Shown here one piece after another: positions 1 to 9,902 of a stretch of DNA of 64,000 nt. The DNA comes from Phycisphaerales bacterium UBA854. GTDB lineage: Bacteria > Planctomycetota > Phycisphaerae > Phycisphaerales > SM1A02. The notes under the pieces were generated by a model. It worked only from the letters and a program-made list of their open reading frames with translations. It was not told the DNA's origin and did not search any database. Each line of letters begins with the position of its first letter. The stretch's first letter is position 1. Location: assembly GCA_002295885.1 (NCBI GenBank), contig DBGM01000023.1, forward strand, positions 1 through 64,000. Reading direction: 5' to 3'. The translations under genes and the position numbers were made by a program.

Positions 1-191
1 CCGGTCAGGCACAGGACCTTGATGGATCGCTGGAATCCCGACACCAGTTCCCGCTGGGTGTCGTCCAGGGCCAGCTGCTCGTACCGCTGGTGCCATTGCG
101 GCTGATGCATGGGCTCGCCCGAAGCCACGAACTCGTCGTAGCCGAGTCCCATCTCGAAGGTCTGGCGCAGGATGTCCGCATTCATCAGCAT
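1..191 (-). CDS. Thioredoxin-like protein, N-terminal part only
   Basis: This gene runs off the left edge. The 63 visible residues start MLMNADILRQTF and end in VLCLTG, just before where a thioredoxin CxxC would lie. They align with the N-terminus of the next gene upstream (LSYEDYLA versus LGYDEFVA; GLVEGFTRRMPVLCISG versus ELVSGFQRSIKVLCLTG), so the two are tandem paralogues. The start lies 4 nt after the stop of that paralogue, implying co-transcription. The active site is outside the window, so redox activity is inferred from the paralogue. Confidence 0.75.
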   Translation of the reverse strand, partial: MLMNADILRQTFEMGLGYDEFVASGEPMHQPQWHQRYEQLALDDTQRELVSGFQRSIKVLCLT

Positions 192-195
192 GGGT

Positions 196-771
196 TCAGT
201 CTCCGTGGATCGCGCGAAGTCGACCGCTCAGTCGCAGCAGGAGGTGGACGCGTTCGAACTCGTCCAGCCAATCGGCCACCAGTGAATCAAGCAGGGTGTC
301 GGCGGTGGGCGCTCCGGGCACGGGGCACGAGCCGCCGAGCTTCTGCTCCGCCATGTGCCGGTAGTAGGACAGGGTGCGGTCGCCCGCGACGGACACCGGC
401 TCGAAGTCCTCGGCCATGAACAGCGTCACCGGAACGCGTGCTCCGTCGTTGATGCGCACGTGTTCGATCAGATCGGGGCGGGCGTCGCGATCGATGAACC
501 GCAGGTCGATGCAGGGGTTCGCCTCGGCGATGCGCTGCAGTACGGGGCCCTGTCGGACGCAGTCGCCGCACCAGATGCCGGAGATGCACAGGACGGGCAT
601 CCGTCGCGTGAAGCCTTCGACGAGTCCGGTCTGCTCCGGAGTGAGTCGGACGTCGTTCGCGAGTTCGATCCAGCGTTGGGCCCGTTCCGGATCGGTGGCG
701 AGGTAGTCCTCGTACGACAGGGCGGCTTCGTGGGCCGCGGCCAGTTCCGGCGCTCGAAGTCCGTTCGGCAT
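196..771 (-). CDS. Thioredoxin family protein with WCGDC active site
   Basis: A 191-residue predicted cytoplasmic protein with a short helical N-terminal part, then a thioredoxin fold. The redox motif WCGDC lies near residue 67, preceded by a buried strand (VLCISG) and followed by a cis-Pro-like segment (ARVPVTLF). WCGDC is typical of the Thioredoxin_9-type family rather than classical TrxA (WCGPC). No signal peptide is seen. It starts 4 nt after mutS, and a paralogue follows 4 nt downstream, so the three genes form one transcription unit. The substrate is unknown; a disulfide reductase role is inferred from family membership. Confidence 0.85.
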   Translation of the reverse strand: MPNGLRAPELAAAHEAALSYEDYLATDPERAQRWIELANDVRLTPEQTGLVEGFTRRMPVLCISGIWCGDCVRQGPVLQRIAEANPCIDLRFIDRDARPDLIEHVRINDGARVPVTLFMAEDFEPVSVAGDRTLSYYRHMAEQKLGGSCPVPGAPTADTLLDSLVADWLDEFERVHLLLRLSGRLRAIHGD

Positions 772-775
772 GGGG

Positions 776-3472
776 TCAGTTCTCCTCCGCCCGGTCGATC
801 AGGCGGCGCAGTTCATCGAAGGCGTCCATCGGGCTCATGGAATCGATGTCCAGGGCGCGAAGGCGTTCCAGGGTCGGATGCGGCTCGGACGGTTCGGTGA
901 ACAGTCCGAACTGTCGGGAGTCGGCGGGAGCGGGAGCCGCGGGCGGGGGAGCGGCGCTGGTGTCCACCGTGGTCTGCACGCTCAGGGTCTCCAGCAGCGA
1001 GTTCGCCCGGTCCACGACGGCCCCGGGGACTCCGGCCAGCTGGGCCACGTGCAGCCCGTAGCTGCGATCGGTGCTGCCGGGTTCGATGTGGTGGAGGAAC
1101 ACGATGCGGTCCTTCCATTCGCGGACCGCGACGTGGAGGTTGCCGATCGCCTCGCTCCGGTCGGCCAGTGCGGTCAGCTCGTGGTAGTGCGTGGCGAACA
1201 GCGTCCGGGTGCCGCGTTCGGCGAGCGATTCGGTGATGGCCCAGGCCAGCGACAGGCCGTCGAGGGTGCTGGTGCCGCGGCCGATCTCGTCGAGGATCAC
1301 CAGGCTCCGCTCGGTGGCGTGATGCAGGATGTTCGCGGTCTCCATCATCTCCACCATGAAGGTCGACCGCCCCGTGTGCAGTTCGTCGGAGGATCCGATG
1401 CGGGTGAAGATCCGGTCCACGCAGCCGATCCGGGCCCGGGTGGCGGGGACCCAGCAGCCCACGTGGGCGAGCAGCGTCAACAGGGCCACCTGTCGGATGT
1501 AGGTGCTCTTGCCCGCCATGTTCGGTCCGGTGATCAGGGCCATGGTCCATTCGTCGTCGCCGGGCCCGAGGCGTGTGTCGTTGGGTACGAACTCGCTTCC
1601 GATCAGGGCGTCCAGCACCGGGTGACGACCGGCTTCGATGTCGAGGATTCGTTCGTCGACCATCTCGGGACGGATGCAGCCGGTCCGGACGGCGAAGTCG
1701 GCGAAGCAGGCGAGCACGTCGAGTTCGGCCACCGCATCCGCGGCGCGGGTCACGGCCTCCGCCAGTTGTTCGGTGTCACGGCAGAGGGCGTCGAAGAGCC
1801 GGCGCTCCCGCTCGATGGCCCGGCGTTCGGCACCGGTGACCTTGTCCTCGTATTCCTTCAACTCGGCGGTGATGTAGCGTTCGGCGTTCTTCAGCGTCTG
1901 CTTGCGGTTGAACTCCATGGGGACCCGGTCCGCGTGGGTGTGGGTCACCTCGATGTAGTAGCCGAAGACCTTGTTGTAGCCGACCTTGAGCGTGGGGATC
2001 CCGGTCCGCTCGGAGAGTTCCTGCTGGTACGCCGACAACCAGGCGCTGCCGTCGGTCTGCAGGGAACGGGCCTCGTCGAGTTCGTCGTCGACCCCGTCGC
2101 GGAAGAGTCCTCCCTCGCGCAGGTGCGCCGGCGGCTCCTCGACGCATTCGCGTCGAATCCGTTCTCCGAGGGGGCCGAGGGTCCGTTCCGCATCGGCGAA
2201 TCCCTCGTGGATCGCGGCGAGCACGGGGACCGCCGCGGTCAGTTCGACCAGATCCGGCAGCGCCGACAGCGATCGACCGAGGGCCCAGAAGTCCCGCGGG
2301 GTCGCACGCCGCATGGCGACGCGTCCGCTGATCCGCGCGATGTCCTGCACGAGTTCGAAGGTCGACCGCAACTGACGGCGGCGTGCTTCGTCCTCGACCA
2401 GGGTCTGGACGACGTCGTGGCGGCGTTCGATGGCGTCGCGGTCGGCCAGCGGATGGCACAGCCAGTGGCGAAGGGCACGACGTCCCATCGGCGTTCGGCA
2501 GCCCTGCATGGTCGCCAGCAGGGAGCCCTCCGTGGTGCCCGTGCGCATGGTCTGTTCGATCTCCAGACTCCGCAGGGTGGTGGCATCGAGCGTCATGATG
2601 CGATCGGTCGATTCACGTCGCGGCGGCTGGAGATGGCCGAGTCCGGCGCCGTCGGCGCGGCTGGCCTGGGTTTCGCCGAGGAAGCCGAGCAGAGCGCCCG
2701 CGGGCCCCAGTTCCGCCTCGCCATCGCCCAGTCCGAACCCCTCCAGCGAATGGACGGACCAGTGTTCCCGAAGGCGGCGTCCGGCATCGGTGGGATCGAA
2801 CATCCAGCCGGGCCGGGGGGTCCGGGCGCAGGCCAGCGTCGATTCGACCTGCTGCAGCATGGAGTCCAGCGTCTCGTCGTCGTCGGAGTGCAGGATCTCC
2901 GAGGGATGCAGGCGCACCAGTTCGTCCACGGCCCGTTCGGCGGGCACGGTGCGAATCCGGAAGGCCCCGGTGGAAAGTTCGGCGACCGCGATGTCCACGA
3001 CGAGGGATCCGTCCTCATCCCGTGCTCCCACCGCGGCGATCTCGTTCGCCACCGAGTCGTCGAGCAGGCTGTCGTCCACGAGGGTGCCGGGGGTGATGAC
3101 GCGGGTCACCGCCCGTTCGACCACGCCCTTGGCGTCCTTGGGATCCTGCACCTGTTCGCAGACCGCGACCCGGTATCCCTGTTCGATCAGTCGCCGCAGG
3201 TAGTTCTCGGCCGCGTGGAAGGGGATCCCCGCCATGGGGATGCCGCTGGTCCGCTCGGTCAGGGTGATGCCCAGGGCGGCGTGGGCCGTGACGGCATCGT
3301 CGTCGAACATCTCGTAGAAATCGCCCATCCGGAAGAACAGGATGCAGTCGGGGTGCGCCTTCTTGAAGCCGGCGTACTGCAGCATCGCCGGCGTCTGCCG
3401 GGGATCTCGCTTGGTTCGGGAGGCCTTCGTCTTCTTCCCGTGAGACGTTGGTGCGGCGCTGCTTGGACGCAT
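776..3472 (-). CDS. mutS: DNA mismatch repair protein MutS
   Basis: An 898-residue protein that recognises base mismatches and small loops and starts methyl-independent mismatch repair. The mismatch-reading motif GDFYEMF (Phe-X-Glu) is near residue 50. The connector, lever and clamp regions follow. The ATPase domain has Walker A GPNMAGKST near residue 645, then STFMVEM, a Walker B-like LVILDEIGRGTST and FATHYHEL. Length fits the MutS1 family (about 850-900). The N-terminus is basic (KKTKASRTKRD). It lies between a TPR-containing gene upstream and two thioredoxin-like genes downstream on the same strand. No mutL partner is in the window. Confidence 0.98.
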   Translation of the reverse strand: MRPSSAAPTSHGKKTKASRTKRDPRQTPAMLQYAGFKKAHPDCILFFRMGDFYEMFDDDAVTAHAALGITLTERTSGIPMAGIPFHAAENYLRRLIEQGYRVAVCEQVQDPKDAKGVVERAVTRVITPGTLVDDSLLDDSVANEIAAVGARDEDGSLVVDIAVAELSTGAFRIRTVPAERAVDELVRLHPSEILHSDDDETLDSMLQQVESTLACARTPRPGWMFDPTDAGRRLREHWSVHSLEGFGLGDGEAELGPAGALLGFLGETQASRADGAGLGHLQPPRRESTDRIMTLDATTLRSLEIEQTMRTGTTEGSLLATMQGCRTPMGRRALRHWLCHPLADRDAIERRHDVVQTLVEDEARRRQLRSTFELVQDIARISGRVAMRRATPRDFWALGRSLSALPDLVELTAAVPVLAAIHEGFADAERTLGPLGERIRRECVEEPPAHLREGGLFRDGVDDELDEARSLQTDGSAWLSAYQQELSERTGIPTLKVGYNKVFGYYIEVTHTHADRVPMEFNRKQTLKNAERYITAELKEYEDKVTGAERRAIERERRLFDALCRDTEQLAEAVTRAADAVAELDVLACFADFAVRTGCIRPEMVDERILDIEAGRHPVLDALIGSEFVPNDTRLGPGDDEWTMALITGPNMAGKSTYIRQVALLTLLAHVGCWVPATRARIGCVDRIFTRIGSSDELHTGRSTFMVEMMETANILHHATERSLVILDEIGRGTSTLDGLSLAWAITESLAERGTRTLFATHYHELTALADRSEAIGNLHVAVREWKDRIVFLHHIEPGSTDRSYGLHVAQLAGVPGAVVDRANSLLETLSVQTTVDTSAAPPPAAPAPADSRQFGLFTEPSEPHPTLERLRALDIDSMSPMDAFDELRRLIDRAEEN

Positions 3473-3490
3473 CGCACGATTGTAGCGATC

Positions 3491-5038
3491 TCAGTCGCCA
3501 TTGCCGGGGGCGATCGAATCCAGGAGGGTCTTCGCCTCCGAATCCATGGGCGCGGCGTCGAGGACGGCTTTCAGCAGCTTTCGGGCGGCATCCTGCATGT
3601 CGCACGCGAGAAGTATTCTGGCTCGGACCACCGCCAGTCTCGGTTGATGCACGGTATTGGTGCCGAGCAGGCTCAGGGCATGGAGCGCCTTCTGGGGGTT
3701 CTGATCGCTCATGTGGAGTTCGGCCAACTGGAGACGATCCTTGGGCAGTCCCTCTCCATGGCTGACCAGAGGAGCCAGTTGTTCAAGGGCCCGTTCCTTG
3801 GTGCCGGCACGAATGGCTGCGTCGCACCAGGTCCTGCGTTGCAGCGGAAGCATGTTATCGGGTGGATTGGCATCGACGACGCTTCGGATCTGCTCCTGCG
3901 TGGGCTGGGCGGCGGCGAGGGTGGTCGCGAGTCGATCGTGGATCGAATCCGGATGCTCGCTGCGCAGTCGTTCGCAGGCGGAAGTGAAGATCTTGTGGTC
4001 GCCCACGAGATCCGCGCTGACGGCGAGTCGGAATAGATCCTGGGCGTCGCCCCGCAGCTCGCACAGCAGTTCGGCGTAGCGGAGTTCGGTGGCGGTGATT
4101 CCACGGTACCTCGCATTGCAGATCCAGGCGGAGGTCAGCCAGTTGACCACATGTTTCCTCGCTTCATCATTGCCGTCTTGCACTGATTCGACGGCGGCGT
4201 CGATCGGATCCCCCTGGACGGTTTCCGGTGCAAGGCTGGGCCAGTCCGCCAGGCTCTCGTCGCGGTCCATGCCGTCGAGCACGGAACGGCCCGGAACGTC
4301 GACGGTCTTGGGTACCTCCAGCAGATCCAGCACCGATGCCGGCAGATCATGCTGCGAGGCGGACTTCGAGGTGATCGAATCGGCCCGGCGACCGAAGACC
4401 AGCAGGTGGTCGAACGTCCTGGTCGTGATGTACACCACGAGGTGCTCATGGTCCGCCCGCGGTGCAAGTCGTTCGAGGACCGTTCCGACGGCCTGGCGTG
4501 CGATCTCCGGCGTGATGCGCTGCGATTGGTCCGGCCCCTGCAGGTGCAGGTTCATCGCCAGGGTCACAAGGTCCGTCTGCAGATGCGATTCGAGAGTTTC
4601 GGACAGATCCGTCGGCGATGCCTCGTCGTTCAGTTTCAGAAGCTTCACGCATGAGGGGTCGTGTTCGTCGTTGACCAGCGGCCAGTCGATGGTGGAGGTC
4701 GTGCGTCCGCTGCGCCGGACGAGATCCCAGATCCACGGCCTGCCCGTGTCATCGGACCGCCGTGGGCGGATGGTGCCGGTCTCGGGATCGAAACGCATCC
4801 GGGTGTGTATGCCGTGCCGGATGGGGGGGGTGCCGGTGCCGATGCTCGCGATCCGGGGGAGGATCGGATAGTTCGCATGCATCCGGATCGGAAGGGAGGC
4901 GTGGGGAATCTCCGCGGACACCATCGTTGCGATGTCCATGCCCCGCATCAGAGGCTCCGGGGCCATCAGCAGCAGCAGGCGAACACGGGGTTGGGCGTTG
5001 GCTTCGGTCATCTGGTTCTCGTCGTGGACATTCGACAT
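3491..5038 (-). CDS. Alkaline phosphatase superfamily-like protein with C-terminal TPR region
   Basis: A 515-residue protein. The first ~260 residues follow the layout of type I phosphodiesterase/alkaline phosphatase superfamily members: ASIGTGTPPIRHGIHT resembles the usual TG-x-x-P-x-x-HG segment, and LPASVLDLLEVP resembles the late 'iaPTvldllG' segment. The metal-binding Asp/His set is hard to find, so it may be a pseudoenzyme. The C-terminal ~200 residues are helical repeats of TPR character (ALEQLAPLVSHGEG, KALHALSLLG, AARKLLKAVLDAAP). The ATG at 5038 was chosen because GGGAG lies 8 nt upstream; a GTG at 5053 also opens the frame. It precedes mutS by 18 nt. Function is unknown; protein-protein scaffolding is an inference. 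Confidence 0.65.
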   Translation of the reverse strand: MSNVHDENQMTEANAQPRVRLLLLMAPEPLMRGMDIATMVSAEIPHASLPIRMHANYPILPRIASIGTGTPPIRHGIHTRMRFDPETGTIRPRRSDDTGRPWIWDLVRRSGRTTSTIDWPLVNDEHDPSCVKLLKLNDEASPTDLSETLESHLQTDLVTLAMNLHLQGPDQSQRITPEIARQAVGTVLERLAPRADHEHLVVYITTRTFDHLLVFGRRADSITSKSASQHDLPASVLDLLEVPKTVDVPGRSVLDGMDRDESLADWPSLAPETVQGDPIDAAVESVQDGNDEARKHVVNWLTSAWICNARYRGITATELRYAELLCELRGDAQDLFRLAVSADLVGDHKIFTSACERLRSEHPDSIHDRLATTLAAAQPTQEQIRSVVDANPPDNMLPLQRRTWCDAAIRAGTKERALEQLAPLVSHGEGLPKDRLQLAELHMSDQNPQKALHALSLLGTNTVHQPRLAVVRARILLACDMQDAARKLLKAVLDAAPMDSEAKTLLDSIAPGNGD

Positions 5039-5102
5039 GCTATCGACTCCCACCCGGCGTGGAGGACCGGCCGACGTCCCGGAGCGGCCGGTCGATCGCC
5101 GG

Positions 5103-5108
5103 TATACT
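5103..5108 (+). promoter_or_regulatory. Putative -10 element of tRNA-Ala
   Basis: TATACT matches the sigma-70 -10 consensus at five of six bases and lies about 30 bases before the mature tRNA. No convincing -35 box is visible at the expected distance. Confidence 0.35.
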
Positions 5109-5138
5109 TCTTCGATTCCGGATCGTTCCGACGATTTG

Positions 5139-5211
5139 GGGGCAGTAGCTCAATTGGGAGAGCGCCTCGGTCGCATCGAGGAGGTTGTGGGTTCGAGTCC
5201 CATCTGCTCCA
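5139..5211 (+). tRNA. tRNA-Ala (anticodon CGC)
   Basis: The cloverleaf folds fully: acceptor GGGGCAG/CTGCTCC, D stem GCTC/GAGC, anticodon stem CCTCG/CGAGG with loop GTCGCAT, variable loop AGGTT, T stem GTGGG/CCCAT with loop TTCGAGT. The anticodon CGC (5172-5174) reads GCG. The acceptor contains the G3-U70 wobble pair that identifies alanine tRNAs, and the discriminator base is A. CCA is not encoded. Confidence 0.96.
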
Positions 5212-5229
5212 TTCCCCACTGAAACCGCA

Positions 5230-6009
5230 CTAGAGCCGCGTTCGGCCCAGGGCCAGCTTCACCCGGAAGCGAAGTCCACGGTCCGCGGCATCGATGCCCA
5301 CCCGTCGGAGTTCGTACCGATCCCGGGGGGTCGTCCGTTCGATCCGGTATCCGATCCGGGCCGCGTATTCGATGTCCAGTTCCCGAAGCAGCTGCTTCAT
5401 CCGGCTGCGGTCCGGTTCCGTGCGCGGGAATCCCCCGTAGGGATACGCGAGGACCTTCCGGTACGGAATCGAACGGTCGTCGAACGCGGCGATGCAGCGT
5501 TCGAGGTCTTCGCGAATCTCGTCGAGGTCCATGTCCCGGTAGTTCCGATGGTCGAAGGAGTGCAGGGCGAGTTCGGTGCCGCGTTCGGCGGTGGTCCGCA
5601 GGTCCTCCCAGTCCATCAGCGGCTCGCCGCCGCCATCCCAGGTGTTCTCCTTTCCCACGCAGCCCGCGGGGACGAACAGTGTCCCGTGGAAGCCGTGTTC
5701 CCGCATGGCCGTGGCGGCATGGGGCTCGAAGTCCGCGTAGGCGTCGTCGAAGCTGAGCAGCACGGGACGGCGGGGCAGTCGGGTTCCGTCGCGGTGGAAG
5801 GCGGCGAGATCCGCGAAGGAGATCGATTCGTACCCGGCTTCGGCGAGCTGCTTCAACTGCTCCCGGAAGACCTCGAGGGGAACCGTGAGGCCGTCCCCCG
5901 GAGCGGGCCTGACCTTGTGGTACATCAGGATCGGCAGCCGCCCCCGGGACCAGGGGAGCAGCATGGCTGATGCCAGGCCGAGAATCAGGATGGGGAGGAG
6001 TGAGAGCAC
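5230..6009 (-). CDS. Polysaccharide deacetylase (NodB-homology) family protein
   Basis: A 259-residue protein with an N-terminal hydrophobic anchor (VLSLLPILILGLASAMLLPW), pointing to export or membrane attachment, then the NodB domain opening with ILMYHKV. Metal and catalytic motifs are visible: SFDDAYADF (motif 1) and the metal-binding HSFDH (motif 2, H-x-x-x-H). AYPYGGF is the usual third block. Likely role: deacetylation of an N-acetylated or O-acetylated cell-envelope polysaccharide; the substrate cannot be read from sequence. The GTG at 6009 keeps the anchor; an ATG at 5964 would remove it. With the GTG, only 21 bp separate it from the divergent ZIP gene. Confidence 0.85.
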   Translation of the reverse strand: MLSLLPILILGLASAMLLPWSRGRLPILMYHKVRPAPGDGLTVPLEVFREQLKQLAEAGYESISFADLAAFHRDGTRLPRRPVLLSFDDAYADFEPHAATAMREHGFHGTLFVPAGCVGKENTWDGGGEPLMDWEDLRTTAERGTELALHSFDHRNYRDMDLDEIREDLERCIAAFDDRSIPYRKVLAYPYGGFPRTEPDRSRMKQLLRELDIEYAARIGYRIERTTPRDRYELRRVGIDAADRGLRFRVKLALGRTRL

Positions 6010-6030
6010 GCCAGCCGATATCCTACCGGC

Positions 6031-6983
<953 letters not shown>

Positions 6984-6987
<4 letters not shown>

Positions 6988-9797
6988 GCGACACAACCAA
7001 ACCCAACTTCAAGAAGACGCTGAATCTCCCGAAGACGGCGTTCCCCATGCGGGCGAATCTCCGTCAGAACGAGCCGGCGAGCTCGAAGCGTTGGGATGCG
7101 GAGACTCTCTACGACACCCTCACGGAGGCTCGCCGGGATGGAGAGCCGTTCGTCTTCCATGACGGCCCCCCCTACGCCAACGGGGCCATCCACATCGGGC
7201 ACATGATGAACAAGATCCTCAAGGACATCGTCGTGCGCACGCAGGCGATGGAGGGCCGTTCCTGTCCGTTCGTGCCGGGCTGGGACTGCCACGGGCTGCC
7301 GATCGAGCATCGGGTGATGACCGAACTGCTCGAGAAGGGCAAGCTGGACAAGATCAACGCACTGGAACCCGATGCGAGGAGCATGGCCATTCGGCGGGCC
7401 TGCCGCACGTACGCGGAGAAGCAGCAGAAGGAGCAGGCCAAGCAGATGCGCCGGCTGCTGACGCTCGCCGACTACGAGGATCCGTATCTGACGATGAATC
7501 CCGGGTACGAGGCGGCGACGCTCGAGGTGTTCGCGGATCTCGTCGATCGTGGCATCGTCTTTCGTCAGCTCAAGCCAGTGCACTGGTCGATCGAAAATCA
7601 GACCGCACTGGCCGAGGCCGAGCTCGAGTACGAGGATCGGGTGGATCCCTCGGTCTACGTGGACTTCCCCCTCGAGGATCCGGCCGCGGTCGGGGCCGCC
7701 TTCGGCATCGAATGTGCTTCGTCGCCCTCCCTGCTGATCTGGACGACCACGCCCTGGACGCTGGTCGCGAACCGGGCCATCGCCGTGCATGAACGCGGCC
7801 GCTACGCCCTGGTCGAAGGGGGTGGTTCGCTCCGGATCATCGCCTCCGATCTGGTCGCGAAGGTGGCATCCATCACGGGACTCGAGGATGCCAACGTGCT
7901 GGCCGAGTGCGACGGAGCGGCTCTCCTGGGCCTTGCCTACGGACATCCGTTCGTCGAACGATCGAGCCCGGTGGTCGCCGCGGACTACGTCACGTTCGAG
8001 GACGGCACCGGACTGGTGCACACGGCGCCCGGTCACGGCACCGACGACTACTTCACCGGAATCCGCGAGGGTCTGGAGGTCGCCTGTCCCGTCCGTGGCG
8101 ACGGGACGTACGACGATACGGTGCCGGAATGGCTGGAGGGCCTCGACGTCTGGGCTGCGAACCCGGTGGTGATCGATCGTCTCCGCGCATCGGGCCATCT
8201 GCTGCACCACCACGACTACACCCACAGCTATCCCCACGACTGGCGGGGCGGTTCTCCGGTCATCTTCCGCAGCACCGAACAGTGGTTCATCTCCGTCAAC
8301 GATCCGGTCGGCGAGGACGGGGCGTCCCTGCGGGATGCCGCCATGCAGGCGGCCGAGCGGGACATCACGTTCATTCCCGAATGGGGCCGCAACCGGATGC
8401 GGGGCATGCTGGAGTCCAGACCCGACTGGTGCATCTCGCGTCAGCGGGCCTGGGGACTGCCCATTCCCGCCTTCGTGACCCCGGAGGGGGTCACCGTCCT
8501 GACCGCCGCGTCCACCCGGGCGGTGGCGCAGGCCTTCGGTGAGCGGGGCAGCGACGCATGGTTCACCGAGACCCCGGCCCAGCTGCTGGCGACCTGGGAC
8601 ATCGGTGCCGATCCCGATGTGCCTCCGGGCGTGCGGATCGAGGACCTGTCCACCACCAACGACATCTTCGACGTATGGTTCGAGTCGGGGTCATCCTGGA
8701 ATTCGGTCATGCAGCGGCGGGGATTGGGCTATCCGATCGATCTGTACCTCGAGGGTTCGGATCAGCATCGCGGCTGGTTCCAGCTGTCGCTGCTGCCCGG
8801 CCTGGGCGTGACGGGAACGTCGCCGTTCCGGTCGGTGCTGACCCACGGATTCGTCAACGACCGCCAGGGTCGCAAGATGAGCAAGTCCCTCGGGAATGCG
8901 CTGAACGTCGGCGAACTCCTCGACGAGCACGGAGCCGACGTCTGCCGGTGGTGGGTGAGTTCGCTCTCCTACGAGAACGACGTCCGGGCCGACGGGGAAC
9001 TGTTCCAGCTCGCGGGAGAGAGCTACCGGAAGGTCCGCAACACGATGCGGTTCCTGCTGGGGAATCTCGGCGACTTCGACGGTTCGACCGACGCGCGGCT
9101 GGAAGGGCTCGACGACGCCTCGCTGGATGCGTGGGTGCTGGGTGAGACCGCCGTCCTGCAGGAGCGGGTGCGTGCCGCCCTGCTGGAGTACGACTTCCGC
9201 CGGGCCCATCTGGCGTTGTTCGACTTCTGCAACGACACCCTTTCCTCGGTCTACTGCGTCGCCGTCAAGGATCGGCTGTACTGCGACGCTCCGGATACAC
9301 CGCGGCGACGTCGGACGCAGGCCGTCCTGCACGTCATCGCCGGGACGCTCTGCCGTCTGCTGGCCCCCATCCTGCCGCACACCGCGGACGAGGCGTGGCG
9401 AAGTCTGCACGGCGGAGCGGGATGCGTGCATCTCGAACGGCACCAGTCCGTCGGCACCGCGGCCCATGCGGGATGGCCGAAGGTCATGGAGCTCCGCAAC
9501 GAGGTGCTCAAGGCCCTCGAGGAGGCCAAGGAGCGGGGGATCGAGAACTCGCTCGATGCGGGAGTCGTCCTGCCGGATCCCGACGGATCCCTGGCGACCT
9601 TCGCCTCCGATCTGGCGGATCTCTTCGAAGTCTCGCGGGTGCGGATCGATCCGGATGCCGCCGCCGTGGCGGTCGAGGATCTCCGCGACCAGCCGGCGTG
9701 CGAACGCTCGTGGCGTCGGGACGACACCGTGACAGAGCGGGCCAACGGTTGCATGCTGTCGGACCGCGACTGGGATGCGGTGCAGGCCGCCGGGTGA
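6984..9797 (+). CDS. ileS: Isoleucyl-tRNA synthetase
   Basis: A 937-residue class Ia synthetase that charges tRNA-Ile. The HIGH motif is at residues 70-73 and KMSKS at 631-635. The editing (CP1) domain between them has TTTPWTL and a conserved-looking GTGLVHTAPGHG segment. Length matches bacterial IleRS type 1 (E. coli 938). The C-terminal zinc-ribbon region is eroded: CERSW replaces CxxCW, and only one Cys (GCMLS) remains near the end, so it probably does not bind zinc normally. The ATG overlaps the ZIP gene stop. The downstream hairpin at 9846-9875 may also end this transcript. Confidence 0.98.
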
Positions 9798-9845
9798 CTC
9801 CGGCTGCGAGCCCGACCGGTCGACGGATCCGAAATCGAAAAAGAA

Positions 9846-9875
9846 CACGACCCCCGGCGGATGCCGGGGGTCGTG
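9846..9875 (-). terminator. Intrinsic terminator, mainly for the minus-strand secreted-protein gene
   Basis: A 13-bp perfect stem CACGACCCCCGGC/GCCGGGGGTCGTG with a 4-nt loop. Read on the minus strand it is followed by TTCTTTTTC, a good U-tract. On the plus strand no T-run follows, so it is oriented for the gene ending at 9903, but it may also slow transcription from ileS. Confidence 0.85.
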
Positions 9876-9902
9876 CGTGATCGGATCACACGTTGGTGTG
9901 GA

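Noticed and set aside
770..4036. Very long plus-strand open frame opposite mutS
   Set aside because: It is the antisense of mutS and its upstream gene, a high-GC artefact with Gly/Arg/Val-rich composition and no family motif.
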